47,131 bases of DNA from Propionibacteriaceae bacterium (GTDB lineage: Bacteria; Actinomycetota; Actinomycetes; Propionibacteriales; Propionibacteriaceae). This document shows positions 28,871 through 37,254 of this stretch, piece after piece (the stretch's first letter is position 1; each line of letters starts with the position of its first letter). Under the pieces are notes generated by a model. That model did not search any database, was not told the origin of the DNA, and was given only the letters and a program-made list of their open reading frames with translations. Where the stretch lies: assembly GCA_027492545.1 (NCBI GenBank), contig JAPUEL010000074.1, forward strand, positions 1 to 47,131, given 5' to 3'. The position numbers were made by a program, and so were the translations under genes.

Positions 28871-29600
28871 TCCCGAACCAGTGGTGACGCTGGCCGGCCT
28901 CGGCACCACCATCTCGGTGGACCTGTCCGAGTCCGGCCTCGACGTCGACGCCTTCCGCCACCTCTGGGCCCGCTGCCTCTACCGCGACACCACCCGCCGC
29001 GCGGAGGTCACCGTCAGGAAGGGCTCGTCGCAGGAGTCCGCCACGCAGCAGATCACCCAGGCGTTCATCGCCGCCCGCGCGGGCGAGCTGCTCATGCTCC
29101 ACGCCGGCGCCGTCGCCCACCAGGGCACCGGGCGCGCGCTCGTCTTCGTCGCCCCTGGTGGCACGGGCAAGTCCACGCTGACCCGCCGGCTCGGGAAGCA
29201 CTACGGCTACCTCTCCGACGAGACGGTGGGGATCAGCCCGGACACCCTGCGCATCCACCCCTATCCCAAGCCCATCACGCTCGCGCCCGAGCACGGCCAC
29301 CCCAAGCTGGAGAATTCACCGGACGACCTGGGGCTGGTGCCAGCACCGGCCGTCCCCGTGCTCGCGGATCTCGTGGTCCTGCGACGGACCGCCGGCAGGG
29401 AGCACGCCACGTTCACCCCGCTGCCCGTGCTCGACGCGCTCACGATGATCGCGCCGGAGACGTCGTCGCTGTCGAAACTCCCGGAGCCGCTGCACCTCAT
29501 GGCCGACGTGCACCGCCGGGCCGGCTGCACGCTGGTCGAGTACGGCGAGGGGCACCAGATCCTTCAGTGGTGCACCGACAGGCTGGAGGGCCCGGCATGA
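28863..29600 (+). CDS. HPr-kinase-like ATP-binding protein
   Basis: A 245-residue protein related to the C-terminal kinase domain of HprK. It has LLMLHAGAVAHQG (76-88), Walker A APGGTGKST (97-105), YLSDE with the acidic pair at 119-120, and PKPITL at 135-140, in the same order as HprK and as the kinases of some lasso-peptide clusters. It lacks the N-terminal domain and PTS context of true HPr kinase. The family phosphorylates serines or peptide C-termini in known cases; the target here is unknown. It overlaps the upstream PqqD-like gene by eight bases and the downstream one by four. Confidence 0.8.
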   Translation: MTDPEPVVTLAGLGTTISVDLSESGLDVDAFRHLWARCLYRDTTRRAEVTVRKGSSQESATQQITQAFIAARAGELLMLHAGAVAHQGTGRALVFVAPGGTGKSTLTRRLGKHYGYLSDETVGISPDTLRIHPYPKPITLAPEHGHPKLENSPDDLGLVPAPAVPVLADLVVLRRTAGREHATFTPLPVLDALTMIAPETSSLSKLPEPLHLMADVHRRAGCTLVEYGEGHQILQWCTDRLEGPA

Positions 29601-29920
29601 CCCAGGAACCGGGCACGACCCAGGGGAGGTTCACGGCAGCGGAGGCGGGCATGGTCCGCCGGGCACCCGTCACAGACCTTCTCGCCGCGGACGGCGAGTC
29701 GTTGGTCCTCCTGGATGACCAGGTCCTGCGCCTGGGCCCCGTCGCCACCGTCGTCCTGCAGCTGCTCGACGACGGCCCGCGCAGTCAGGCCCAGCTGACC
29801 GCCGCCCTCGAGGACGAGTTCGGCACGCCCCCCGAGGGGAGCCTGCGCGACGCCGTCGAGGAACAGCTGAACGGGCTCGCCACCGCGGGGCTGATCACCC
29901 GCGGCGACGAGCCCGCCTGA
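29597..29920 (+). CDS. PqqD-like peptide-recognition protein 2
   Basis: A 107-residue second PqqD-like protein, only weakly similar to the first. After a 20-residue flexible N-terminus it reads SLVLLDDQVLRLGPVATVVLQ, then a helix SQAQLTAALEDEFG and a final helix LRDAVEEQLNGLATAGLI, as in winged-helix PqqD domains. The start ATG overlaps the kinase-like stop as ATGA. It closes the overlapping run that begins at rmlB. Two copies suggest recognition of two ligands or a heterodimer. Confidence 0.65.
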   Translation: MTQEPGTTQGRFTAAEAGMVRRAPVTDLLAADGESLVLLDDQVLRLGPVATVVLQLLDDGPRSQAQLTAALEDEFGTPPEGSLRDAVEEQLNGLATAGLITRGDEPA

Positions 29921-30101
29921 GAACCGGACCTCAGAGCGTCGTCCACCCCGGAAGCTCCGGCAGCAGCGCCTCGAACTCGGCCACCAGGGAGGCGCTGCAC
30001 GAGGCTGTCGCGGTGGCCGCCGAGGAGATCCTCGAACTCGAGGGCAACGCCGCGCGGGGCTGACCACGGCGCGGGAGCCCGCGGCGGTAGGGTCTTGAGC
30101 C
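29921..30101. other. Short spacer with two possible gene tails
   Basis: Two peptide-like open tails face each other here. On the minus strand 29931-29985 reads EFEALLPELPGWTTL before a stop; on the plus strand 29989-30063 reads EALHEAVAVAAEEILELEG before a stop. Neither has a start nearby. They could be remnants of deleted genes or chance. A TAGGGT box at 30088-30093 lies eight bases before meaB and may be its promoter. Confidence 0.3.
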
Positions 30102-31127
30102 ATGCGGAAGGTGACACCCGAGGAGTTGGCGGACCGGATCGTCGCGGGGTCGCGGGGGCACATCGCCCGCGCGATCACGTTGGTGGAGTCGTCGAAGCCG
30201 GAGCACCGCGAGATGGCGCATCAGCTGCTGCGGCTGATCGCCCCGCTCACCGGGCATGCGTTCCGCGTCGGCATCTCCGGCGTCCCCGGCGCGGGGAAGT
30301 CCACCTTCGTCGACGCCATGGGCGTCAAGCTGATCGACGAGCGGCACCATCGCGTGGCGGTGCTCGCCGTGGACCCCTCGTCGTCGCGGACCGGCGGCTC
30401 CATCCTGGGCGACCGCACCCGCATGGCGGAGCTCGCGGCGCGGGAGGACGCGTTCATCCGGCCCTCGCCGTCGGGCGGCCACCTGGGTGGGGTGGCGCGG
30501 GCAACCCGCGAGTCGATGCTCGTCCTCGAGGCGGCCGGCTACAACGTGATCCTGGTGGAGACGGTTGGCGTCGGCCAGTCCGAGGTCGCGGTGGCGGGGA
30601 TGGTGGACACGTTCCTCATGCTCCAGGTGGCCCGCACCGGGGACCAGCTGCAGGGCATCAAGCGCGGCATCCTCGAGCTCGCGGACGTGATCGCCATCAC
30701 CAAGGCCGACGGCGACAACGAGCAGGCCGCGAGGGTCGCGGCCCGGGAGCTCAGCATCGCGATGAAGCTCATCACCAGCGACACGAAGAAGCGCCGCGCG
30801 CCGGTGCTGACCTGCTCCTCGTACACGGGCGCCGGCCTGGACGAGCTGTGGAACACCGTCGAGAAGCATCGTGCCGAGCTGGAGGCGGAGGGGTCGCTCG
30901 CCGCCCGCCGGCTGGACCAGCAGCGCGACTGGCTCTGGAACATGGTGCGCGACGAGCTGCTCGAGTCGCTGCGGACGTCGCCGACGGTGCGCTCTGTAGC
31001 AAGCGACGTCGAGGCACAGCTCGCCGAGGAGTCGCTGTCGGCGCTGGAGGGCTCGCAGGTGATCCTGCGCGCCTTCGCCGACGCCCTACCCACCTTCCCC
31101 TGGGCCCACCACTCCCACCCCGCCTGA
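30102..31127 (+). CDS. meaB: Methylmalonyl-CoA mutase-associated GTPase MeaB
   Basis: A 341-residue G3E GTPase of the MeaB/ArgK family, which gates loading and protects the B12-dependent methylmalonyl-CoA mutase. Visible parts: SRGHIARAITLVESSKPEH at the N-terminus, Walker A GVPGAGKS (60-67), DPSSSRTGGSILGDRTRM, the switch region VETVGVGQSEVAVAG and ITKADGDN (an NKxD-like motif). Length is standard. ATG at 30102 has no ribosome site; TAGGGT eight bases upstream hints at a leaderless message. The mutase genes mutA/mutB, its usual neighbours, are not in the window. Confidence 0.95.
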   Translation: MRKVTPEELADRIVAGSRGHIARAITLVESSKPEHREMAHQLLRLIAPLTGHAFRVGISGVPGAGKSTFVDAMGVKLIDERHHRVAVLAVDPSSSRTGGSILGDRTRMAELAAREDAFIRPSPSGGHLGGVARATRESMLVLEAAGYNVILVETVGVGQSEVAVAGMVDTFLMLQVARTGDQLQGIKRGILELADVIAITKADGDNEQAARVAARELSIAMKLITSDTKKRRAPVLTCSSYTGAGLDELWNTVEKHRAELEAEGSLAARRLDQQRDWLWNMVRDELLESLRTSPTVRSVASDVEAQLAEESLSALEGSQVILRAFADALPTFPWAHHSHPA

Positions 31128-31143
31128 GTCCCTCCCGACGTCC

Positions 31144-31203
31144 GCCTAACGTCGCGCGTTCGTCCGGTCGCCCGCCCAACGTCGGGCCTTCGTCCGGTCG
31201 CCC
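31144..31203 (+). repeat. Tandem 30-base repeat, two copies
   Basis: Two 30-base units, 31144-31173 and 31174-31203, differ at about four positions and share the core ttcgtccggtcgccc. A third copy is cut short after about six bases at 31204. Confidence 0.8.
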
Positions 31204-31223
31204 GCCTGACAGGTGCCAGAAGC

Positions 31224-31320
31224 CCTGGCACGAGGCCCGTGCGGCCCTTGTCCTCCGACTACTTGTTGACCGGGCTCTACCGTGGTCGGGTAGACGAGGC
31301 CGCACGGGCCTCGTCCCAGG
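31224..31320. repeat. Inverted repeat, 23-base arms with one mismatch
   Basis: Arms at 31224-31246 and 31298-31320 pair over 23 bases with one mismatch; the inner 17 (acgaggcccgtgcggcc) are perfect. The 51-base loop holds a smaller hairpin, ctacc with gggtag. It lies about 100 bases after meaB and could act as a terminator, but there is no U-run. It may also be a genome-wide repeat element. Confidence 0.75.
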
Positions 31321-31753
31321 TCTCCCTGCACTGGTCTGCCCGTGGCGTGGCCGGCCCCGGGCGTGCGCCGGCAGGGCGGCCCTAGCGCGGGTCTGCTCAA
31401 GCGGGACGCCAGTTGGGCGATCGTCGAGTTGGGCATCACTGCGCGCAGCCGCCCTACCGTCCCCCACCCTCGCGCCCGACGTCGAGACCCGGGACCCATG
31501 GCACGAAACGCCGCACGAAACCGGCCTCGTGTCCCCATGCGCACCCGACCACGGATCCCGACGGCGAGTCGTGCACACCCCACACCGTCAAGCAGGGCGG
31601 CGGGTGAGGGGCGAGGGCCGCGCTGGATCAGCAGGGCGGCGGCGCGAAGGGCGTTGTCGCGGCCCGATATCGCACCCTCGCAGACTCGGCGGTTAGACTG
31701 GCGGCGAACGTGTGCCTGGGGGGAGGCGCTGTCCGAGCACCGAGAGGAGGCAC

Positions 31754-32458
31754 ATGGGAGTCTTTGACAAGGCCGAGAAGCGGATCGAATCCGCCGTGGG
31801 CAAGGTCTTCGCCAAGGCCTTCAAGGGGTTCGTGCACCCCGTCGAGATCGTCGCGGGGATCCAGCGCGAGCTCGACGCCGAAGCCAAGCTCCTCTCGAGG
31901 GACAAGCGCCTCGTGCCCAACGCCTTCACCATCGGCCTCTCGCAGGCGGACCACGACAGACTGGTCCCCTACTCCAAGACCCTCAACGCCGAGATCATGC
32001 CCGGCATCCGGGACCATGCCGCGGACCGGCACTACGTGTTCAACGGCCCCGTCACCATCGACTACGTGCTCGACGAGTCACTGCCCACCGGCCAGTTCAC
32101 CGTCGCCAGCCACGCCACCGCCACGGACGCCACCGGCCATGCCGCCCCGTCGGAGCTCTCCGGCCGGCTGGTCGTGGAGGTCAACGGTGTTCGCCATCCG
32201 CTCGTCGCACCGGGCCTGGTCATCGGGCGTGGCGCGGAGGCGGACCTGCGCCTGAACGACCCGGGAGTCTCCCGGCGCCACGCGCTGATCAGCGTCACCG
32301 GTGACCCGGACCATCCGGTGGTCACCATCGAGGACCTCGGCTCCACCAACGGCGTGCACGTCAACGGGAGCCGCATCACGAAGACCCGGGTTGGCGAGGG
32401 GGCCAGGATCGAGGTCGGCAACACGAGGTTGCTGATCCACTCACCGACGGGGTCGTGA
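31754..32458 (+). CDS. fhaA: FHA-domain protein FhaA
   Basis: A 234-residue regulator with an N-terminal DUF3662 domain (about 1-115, opening MGVFDKAEKRIESAVGKVF and including FVHPVEIVAGIQRELDAE) and a C-terminal FHA domain (about 150-234: VIGRGAEADLRLNDPGVSRR, HALISV, EDLGSTNGVHVNG). FHA domains bind phosphothreonine made by PknB-type kinases; in mycobacteria FhaA links this to peptidoglycan synthesis through MviN. It is shorter than mycobacterial FhaA, which has a long linker. ATG at 31754 has a GAGGAGG site. It is the first gene of the operon. Confidence 0.95.
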   Translation: MGVFDKAEKRIESAVGKVFAKAFKGFVHPVEIVAGIQRELDAEAKLLSRDKRLVPNAFTIGLSQADHDRLVPYSKTLNAEIMPGIRDHAADRHYVFNGPVTIDYVLDESLPTGQFTVASHATATDATGHAAPSELSGRLVVEVNGVRHPLVAPGLVIGRGAEADLRLNDPGVSRRHALISVTGDPDHPVVTIEDLGSTNGVHVNGSRITKTRVGEGARIEVGNTRLLIHSPTGS

Positions 32459-32461
32459 GCC

Positions 32462-32923
32462 ATGTCTGACCTCATCGTCGCCACCATCAAGATCGTCTTC
32501 CTGGCCATGTTGTGGCTGTTCATCCTGTTCGTCGCCAACGTGGTGCGCACGGACATGTTCGGCCGCAAGGTCCCCGTCGCCTCCCTCGCCGCGATCCCGG
32601 CTGACCGCGGGCGCGGCCGCAACAGGTCCAAGCTGCCCACCCGGTTCGCGATCACCGCTGGGCGCCAGCAGGGCACGTCGGTGCCGGTCGAGCCCACCAT
32701 CAACCTGGGCCGAGCCGCGGACTCGACGCTCCTCCTCGACGACGACTACGCCTCCGCCCGCCACGCCCAGCTGGTGCAGAAGGACGCCACCACCTGGGTG
32801 ATCACGGACCTGCAGTCCACCAACGGGACCTACGTCAACGGCAAGCTCGTGACCGAGCCCACCAAGGTCACGGTCGGCGACGTGGTGCGCATCGGCAAGA
32901 CCCTCATGCGGTTCGAGATCTAG
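32462..32923 (+). CDS. fhaB: FHA-domain membrane protein FhaB
   Basis: A 153-residue protein with one membrane helix near residues 8-27 (IVFLAMLWLFILFVANVV) and an FHA domain at about 70-153 (INLGRAADSTLLLDDDYASA, RHAQL, DLQSTNGTYVNG). The mycobacterial homologue FipA/FhaB joins Ser/Thr kinase signalling to cell division. It starts three bases after fhaA and ends three bases before pstP, so the three are surely co-transcribed. Confidence 0.94.
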   Translation: MSDLIVATIKIVFLAMLWLFILFVANVVRTDMFGRKVPVASLAAIPADRGRGRNRSKLPTRFAITAGRQQGTSVPVEPTINLGRAADSTLLLDDDYASARHAQLVQKDATTWVITDLQSTNGTYVNGKLVTEPTKVTVGDVVRIGKTLMRFEI

Positions 32924-32926
32924 CCC

Positions 32927-34369
32927 ATGGTGTACTCCCTCCGCTTCGCCGCCCACTCCGAGGTGGGCCGGATCCGCAAGAACAACCAGGACTCCGGCTA
33001 CGCCTCGCCCACCCTGCTCGTCGTCACCGACGGCATGGGCGGCGCCGCCGCGGGTGACCTCGCCTCCGCCGTCGCGGCGCAGGAGGCGGCCCGCTCGGAC
33101 CATCGCGCCGCCGAGGGCGAGGAGATGCTGGAGCGGGTGGGCGGCATGATCGCCCGCGCCAACTCGAAGCTGACGGAGCTGATCGAGGAGGACCTCGAGC
33201 TCGACGGCATGGGCACCACCTTCTGCGGCGCCATGTTCAACGGCTCGCAGTTCGGGATCGGACACATCGGTGACTCGCGCGGCTATCTGCTGCGCGACGG
33301 CGAACTCACCCAGCTCACGCACGACCACTCGTGGGTGCAGTCGCTGCTGGACGACGGGAAGATCACCCCGGAGCAGGCCGCGACGCACCCTCACCGCTCG
33401 CTCATCCTCAAGGTGTTGAACGGCCAGGTGGACTTCGAGCCGGACCTGGAGCTGGTCGACGCCCAGGTCGGGGACCGGATCATGTTCTGCTCCGACGGGC
33501 TGAGCGGCCTGGTCGACGTCGCCACCCTGCGCGAATTCCTCGCCCTGGAGGACCCCGGGGAGGCGATCGCGAAGCTGGCCGCAACCGCGAACGCCAACGG
33601 CGGCCACGACAACATCACCATCGTCGTCGGCGACGTGCTGCCTGAGGATGAGGCCCTGGACGCCCGCGAGGGCGTGCTCGTGGGCGCCGCGACGGAGGTC
33701 AAGGTCCCCCGCACCGGCGAGCTGGCCCTGGGGAAGGGCACGGCGACGAAGGCACCCCAGTGGCCCGCGTCAGCACCGGGCGTGGTCGTCGAGCACGACG
33801 CGTCCGAGGTGGCGCGCTACGCCCCCCACGAGCCGAAACGCCGCTGGCCCGGCATCACCGCGATGGTGCTGGCGGTAGCGCTGGTCCTCGGCGGGAGCGC
33901 CTGGGGCCTGTACGCCTACTCCACGACCCGCTACTTCGTGGCCGCCGACGACGGCTACGTGGCGATCTACAACGGGCTGCCCGGCTCGCTGCTGGGGCTG
34001 GACCTCAACACGCTCACCGAGCGCACCGACATCCCCGTGACGGACCTGCCGCGGTTCTACCAGCGCGTCGTGGACGGCACCATCACGGTGGCTAGCGTCG
34101 AGGCGGCGCACGGCACCACCCGCCAGCTCCGCGCCCTGGCCGAGCGCTGCGTCGAGGTGCGCGAAGAGCGGCGGCAGCCCACGCCGCAGGTGTCGCCGTC
34201 ACCCAGCCCCTCGCCCACGCCGTCCTCGAGCCTCCCCGGCCTGCCGACCACCACCCTGACCCCCGAGCCCCTGCCGTCCTCGCCGTCGGCGGTCCCGAGC
34301 TTCCTGCTCCCCCCGGACGTCACCGCGACCCCCACGGCAAGCGCCGAGGCGGATCCGGAGGCCTGCTGA
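32927..34369 (+). CDS. pstP: PP2C-type Ser/Thr phosphatase PstP
   Basis: A 480-residue PPM phosphatase that reverses PknB phosphorylation. The catalytic domain (1-240) has the metal-binding motifs RKNNQDSG, VVTDGMGGAAAGD, GHIGDSRGYLL, FCSDGLSG and GGHDNITIVV. A membrane helix at roughly 308-330 (ITAMVLAVALVLGGSAWGL) is followed by an outside domain and a Ser/Pro-rich tail (420-475). The topology equals that of mycobacterial PstP. Its stop shares one base with rodA (TGATG). Confidence 0.95.
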   Translation: MVYSLRFAAHSEVGRIRKNNQDSGYASPTLLVVTDGMGGAAAGDLASAVAAQEAARSDHRAAEGEEMLERVGGMIARANSKLTELIEEDLELDGMGTTFCGAMFNGSQFGIGHIGDSRGYLLRDGELTQLTHDHSWVQSLLDDGKITPEQAATHPHRSLILKVLNGQVDFEPDLELVDAQVGDRIMFCSDGLSGLVDVATLREFLALEDPGEAIAKLAATANANGGHDNITIVVGDVLPEDEALDAREGVLVGAATEVKVPRTGELALGKGTATKAPQWPASAPGVVVEHDASEVARYAPHEPKRRWPGITAMVLAVALVLGGSAWGLYAYSTTRYFVAADDGYVAIYNGLPGSLLGLDLNTLTERTDIPVTDLPRFYQRVVDGTITVASVEAAHGTTRQLRALAERCVEVREERRQPTPQVSPSPSPSPTPSSSLPGLPTTTLTPEPLPSSPSAVPSFLLPPDVTATPTASAEADPEAC

Positions 34370-35763
34370 TGTCCGCAGCTGTCCAGCCGGCGGTCTCCGA
34401 CGAGGTCATCGTCTACAACAAGCGCCGCAACGTGGAGCTGGCGCTCCTGGTCCTGGCGCAGTCGTTCGGCTTCGCCGGCTGGCTGATCACCAGCCTCAAC
34501 CTGTACGGCGAGCTGCCGCAGAACCTGGTGGTCGTGGCGGCGATCTGGTTCGGCCTCGGCATCGCCGCCCACCTCGTGGTCCGGTTCCGGCTCCCCTACG
34601 CGGATCCGGTGATCCTGCCGTCGGTCTTCCTGCTCAACGGCCTGGGGCTGGCCATGATCTGGCGCATCGACCAGATCCCCGAGCCGGTCAACGACGACGC
34701 CGCGACGCAGCTGCTGTGGACGGCCTTGGGGCTCACGCTGTTCGCCGCCGTGGCGATCCTGTTGCGCGACCACCGCAGGCTCCAGCGCTACCCCTACCTG
34801 CTGTTCATCTCCGGCCTGGTGCTGCTGTTGCTGCCACTGCTCCCCGTCATCGGGGTGTCCTCCGGCGGCGCGCAGATCTGGATCCGGGTCTTCGGATACT
34901 CATTCCAGCCGGCCGAGGTGGCCAAGATCGCCCTGTCGATCGCGTTCGCCGCCTACCTGTACGAGAAGCGCGAGGTGCTGGCGCTGGCCGGGCGACGCTT
35001 CCTCGGCATCGAGCTACCCCGCGCCCGCGACCTCGGGCCCATCGCGGTGATGTGGCTGCTGTGCCTCGTCGTCATGGTCTACCAGAACGATCTGGGCACC
35101 TCGATGCTGTTCTTCGGGCTGTTCACCGTGATGATCTACGTGGCGACGGAGCGGCCGGCGTGGCCGATCCTGGCCGGCATCTCCTTCGTGGTCGCGGCGC
35201 TCGCCGCCTTCCGGTTCACCTACCACGTGCCCCGCCGCGTGAACGCCTGGCTGGACCCGTTCAGCAACTACGACCAGAACCTGCAGATCATCAGCGCCCA
35301 GTTCGGGTTCGCCTGGGGCGGCCTGTTCGGGCGCGGATGGGGCCTGGGCCGGCCGGGGCTGACCCCCCTGGCGAAGAGCGACATGATCGCCGCCGCGCTG
35401 GGCGAGGAGATCGGGATCCTGGGCCTGATGGCCATCGTCATGGTCTACGCGCTGCTGGTGGCGCGCGGCTTCAAGACCGCCGTCACCTCGCCCGACGGGT
35501 TCGGCAAGCTGCTCGCCACGGGCCTCAGCTTCACCTTCGCGCTTCAGGTGTTCGCCATCATCGGCGGCGTCACCCGCCTGCTACCGCTGACCGGCCTCAC
35601 CACCCCGTTCATGTCGCAGGGCGGCTCCAGCCTGATCGCCAACTGGATCATCATCGCCATCCTCATGGTGATCTCGCACCGCAGCCGCATGCCCCAGGCC
35701 GCGACAGCCGCGCCCCGCGAACTCAGCCTCCTCGACGACGCGACGACGGTGATCTCCCGATGA
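34369..35763 (+). CDS. rodA: RodA/FtsW-family peptidoglycan polymerase
   Basis: A 464-residue SEDS glycosyltransferase with ten or more membrane helices, which polymerises lipid II. Family motifs include GGAQIWIRVFGYSFQPAEVAK, QNDLGTSMLFFG, the loop around GWGLGRPGLTPLAKSDMI with AALGEEIGILG, and TTPFMSQGGSSLIANW. The position between pstP and pbpA fits RodA, not FtsW, and its partner should be the penicillin-binding protein encoded next. The stop overlaps the pbpA start as ATGA. Confidence 0.94.
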   Translation: MSAAVQPAVSDEVIVYNKRRNVELALLVLAQSFGFAGWLITSLNLYGELPQNLVVVAAIWFGLGIAAHLVVRFRLPYADPVILPSVFLLNGLGLAMIWRIDQIPEPVNDDAATQLLWTALGLTLFAAVAILLRDHRRLQRYPYLLFISGLVLLLLPLLPVIGVSSGGAQIWIRVFGYSFQPAEVAKIALSIAFAAYLYEKREVLALAGRRFLGIELPRARDLGPIAVMWLLCLVVMVYQNDLGTSMLFFGLFTVMIYVATERPAWPILAGISFVVAALAAFRFTYHVPRRVNAWLDPFSNYDQNLQIISAQFGFAWGGLFGRGWGLGRPGLTPLAKSDMIAAALGEEIGILGLMAIVMVYALLVARGFKTAVTSPDGFGKLLATGLSFTFALQVFAIIGGVTRLLPLTGLTTPFMSQGGSSLIANWIIIAILMVISHRSRMPQAATAAPRELSLLDDATTVISR

Positions 35764-37187
35764 ACGGCCCCATCCGCAAGGTGACGGTGTTCGTGGCGCT
35801 GATGATGGCCGCCCTGCTGCTCAACCTGACCGCCATCTCCGTGGTGCAGGCCGACGACCTCAACGCGGACCCGCGCAACCGTCGGGTCCGCGACGCCGAG
35901 TTCGCCCGCCCCCGCGGCGCCATCCTGGTGGGCAACGACCCGATCGCGGTCTCGGTCGAACGGCCGGGCCGCTTCCCCTTCGTGCGCACCTACCCGGCGG
36001 GCGAGCTGTGGTCCTCGGTCACCGGCTGGTACTCCTACGACTACGCCCGTTCCGGCCTGGAGAGCTACTACAACGAGGAACTGGCCGGCACGTCGCGGGT
36101 GCAGTCGGTCGGCCGCCTCGTCGACCTGATCACGGGCCGCCAGTCGCAGGGCGCCAACATCTCCACCACGCTCAACCCCCGAGCCCAGGCCGCCGCGGTG
36201 AGCGCGCTGGGTGATCAGCAGGGCGCCGTGGTGGCCATGAACTACGAGACCGGAGAGATCCTGGCCCTGGTGTCGACGCCCACCTACGACCCCAATCGTT
36301 TGGCGACGGTGGACCTCGAGGTGGCGCGGGAGGCCTGGACCGAGCTCCTGGACTCGCCGACGGAGCCGCTCAAGAACCGCGCCACCCGCGAGATCTACCC
36401 ACCCGGCTCCACGTTCAAGCTGGTCACCGCCGCCGCGGCGCTCGAGGACGGCATGGTGCCCAGCAGCGAGCTGGACGCCCCGGCGTCGCTGCCGCTGCCC
36501 AACTCGAGCCGCTCCATCGGCAACTCCACCAACTGCGGCGGCACCACCGTCTCGCTGCAGCAGGCCCTGCAGACCTCCTGCAACACGGCCTTCGGGTCGC
36601 TGGCGCTGGACCTCGGCGACGAGAAGCTGCGCGCCATGGCCGAGGCTTTCGGCTTCAACCAGGAGCCCACCGTCGACATCGCGGCCGCCACCTCCCGCTT
36701 CCCCGCCGAGCTCGACGAGGCCCAGACGGCGCTGTCTGCGATCGGGCAGTACGACGTCGCGGCCTCGCCCCTCCAAATCGTCCAGGTGGCGGCGGCCATC
36801 GCGAACGACGGGGTGATGATGTCGCCCTACCTGGTCAGCACCGTGACCAGCCAGGACCTCACGGTCCTCAGCTCCAGGACCCCCGAGGCCATCGGGCAGC
36901 CGATCAGCGCGTCGTCGGCGGAGCTGCTGCAGCAGATGATGGTGGCCACCGTCGAGGACGGCACCGGGCGCCCAGCCCAGACCGACGGCGTGGTGGTCGG
37001 TGGGAAGACCGGCACCGCCCAGACTGCCCCCGACCGGCCCCCCTATGCCTGGTTCGTGGGATACGCCGAGGATCCCACGGTGGCGATCGTCGCGTTCGTG
37101 GAGAACGCCGACGTGGAGCGAGACGACATCTCCGGAGGCCGGCTCGCGGCCCCGATCTTCAAGGCCGTACTGGAGGCTCTCCTTTGA
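35760..37187 (+). CDS. pbpA: Class B penicillin-binding protein PbpA
   Basis: A 475-residue transpeptidase with one N-terminal membrane helix (about 8-28). The active-site motifs are STFK with Ser217, SCN at 273-275 and KTG at 416-418. The N-terminal region from ARPRGAILVGNDPIAVS resembles mycobacterial PbpA, and there are no PASTA repeats. It cross-links the glycan made by RodA during side-wall or septal growth. ATG at 35760 overlaps the rodA stop. Confidence 0.94.
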   Translation: MNGPIRKVTVFVALMMAALLLNLTAISVVQADDLNADPRNRRVRDAEFARPRGAILVGNDPIAVSVERPGRFPFVRTYPAGELWSSVTGWYSYDYARSGLESYYNEELAGTSRVQSVGRLVDLITGRQSQGANISTTLNPRAQAAAVSALGDQQGAVVAMNYETGEILALVSTPTYDPNRLATVDLEVAREAWTELLDSPTEPLKNRATREIYPPGSTFKLVTAAAALEDGMVPSSELDAPASLPLPNSSRSIGNSTNCGGTTVSLQQALQTSCNTAFGSLALDLGDEKLRAMAEAFGFNQEPTVDIAAATSRFPAELDEAQTALSAIGQYDVAASPLQIVQVAAAIANDGVMMSPYLVSTVTSQDLTVLSSRTPEAIGQPISASSAELLQQMMVATVEDGTGRPAQTDGVVVGGKTGTAQTAPDRPPYAWFVGYAEDPTVAIVAFVENADVERDDISGGRLAAPIFKAVLEALL

Positions 37188-37254
37188 ACATCTCAGATAC
37201 CTCTCAGGTGTATGGCGCAGTATTGTCCGTGATCGACCGGAAGGATCTTCAGCG

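Larger units (their letters stand above)
31128..31753. other. 626-base non-coding stretch before fhaA
   Basis: No convincing gene, tRNA or coding bias is seen here. It holds a tandem 30-base repeat, a long inverted repeat and the leader of the fhaA operon. A TAGACT box at 31694-31699 could serve as a -10 for fhaA but lacks a good -35. Near 31500-31535 there are two copies of gcacgaaac eleven bases apart and a small hairpin ending in tcgtg. Confidence 0.5.

Noticed and set aside
27717..29920. A lasso-peptide biosynthetic cluster
   Set aside because: The nucleotidyltransferase, PqqD and kinase-like proteins fit, but there is no precursor, B2 transglutaminase-like protease or asparagine-synthetase-like cyclase.
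31144..31203. CRISPR array
   Set aside because: Only two abutting units without spacers; this is a tandem repeat, and no cas gene is present.
30095..31696. A 533-codon frame overlapping meaB
   Set aside because: It is an Arg/Ala-rich shadow of meaB in another frame continuing into non-coding repeats, with no recognisable domain.
31570..31753. A tRNA-Leu gene before fhaA, as in mycobacteria
   Set aside because: I looked for a cloverleaf and a GGTTCRA-type T-loop and found none.
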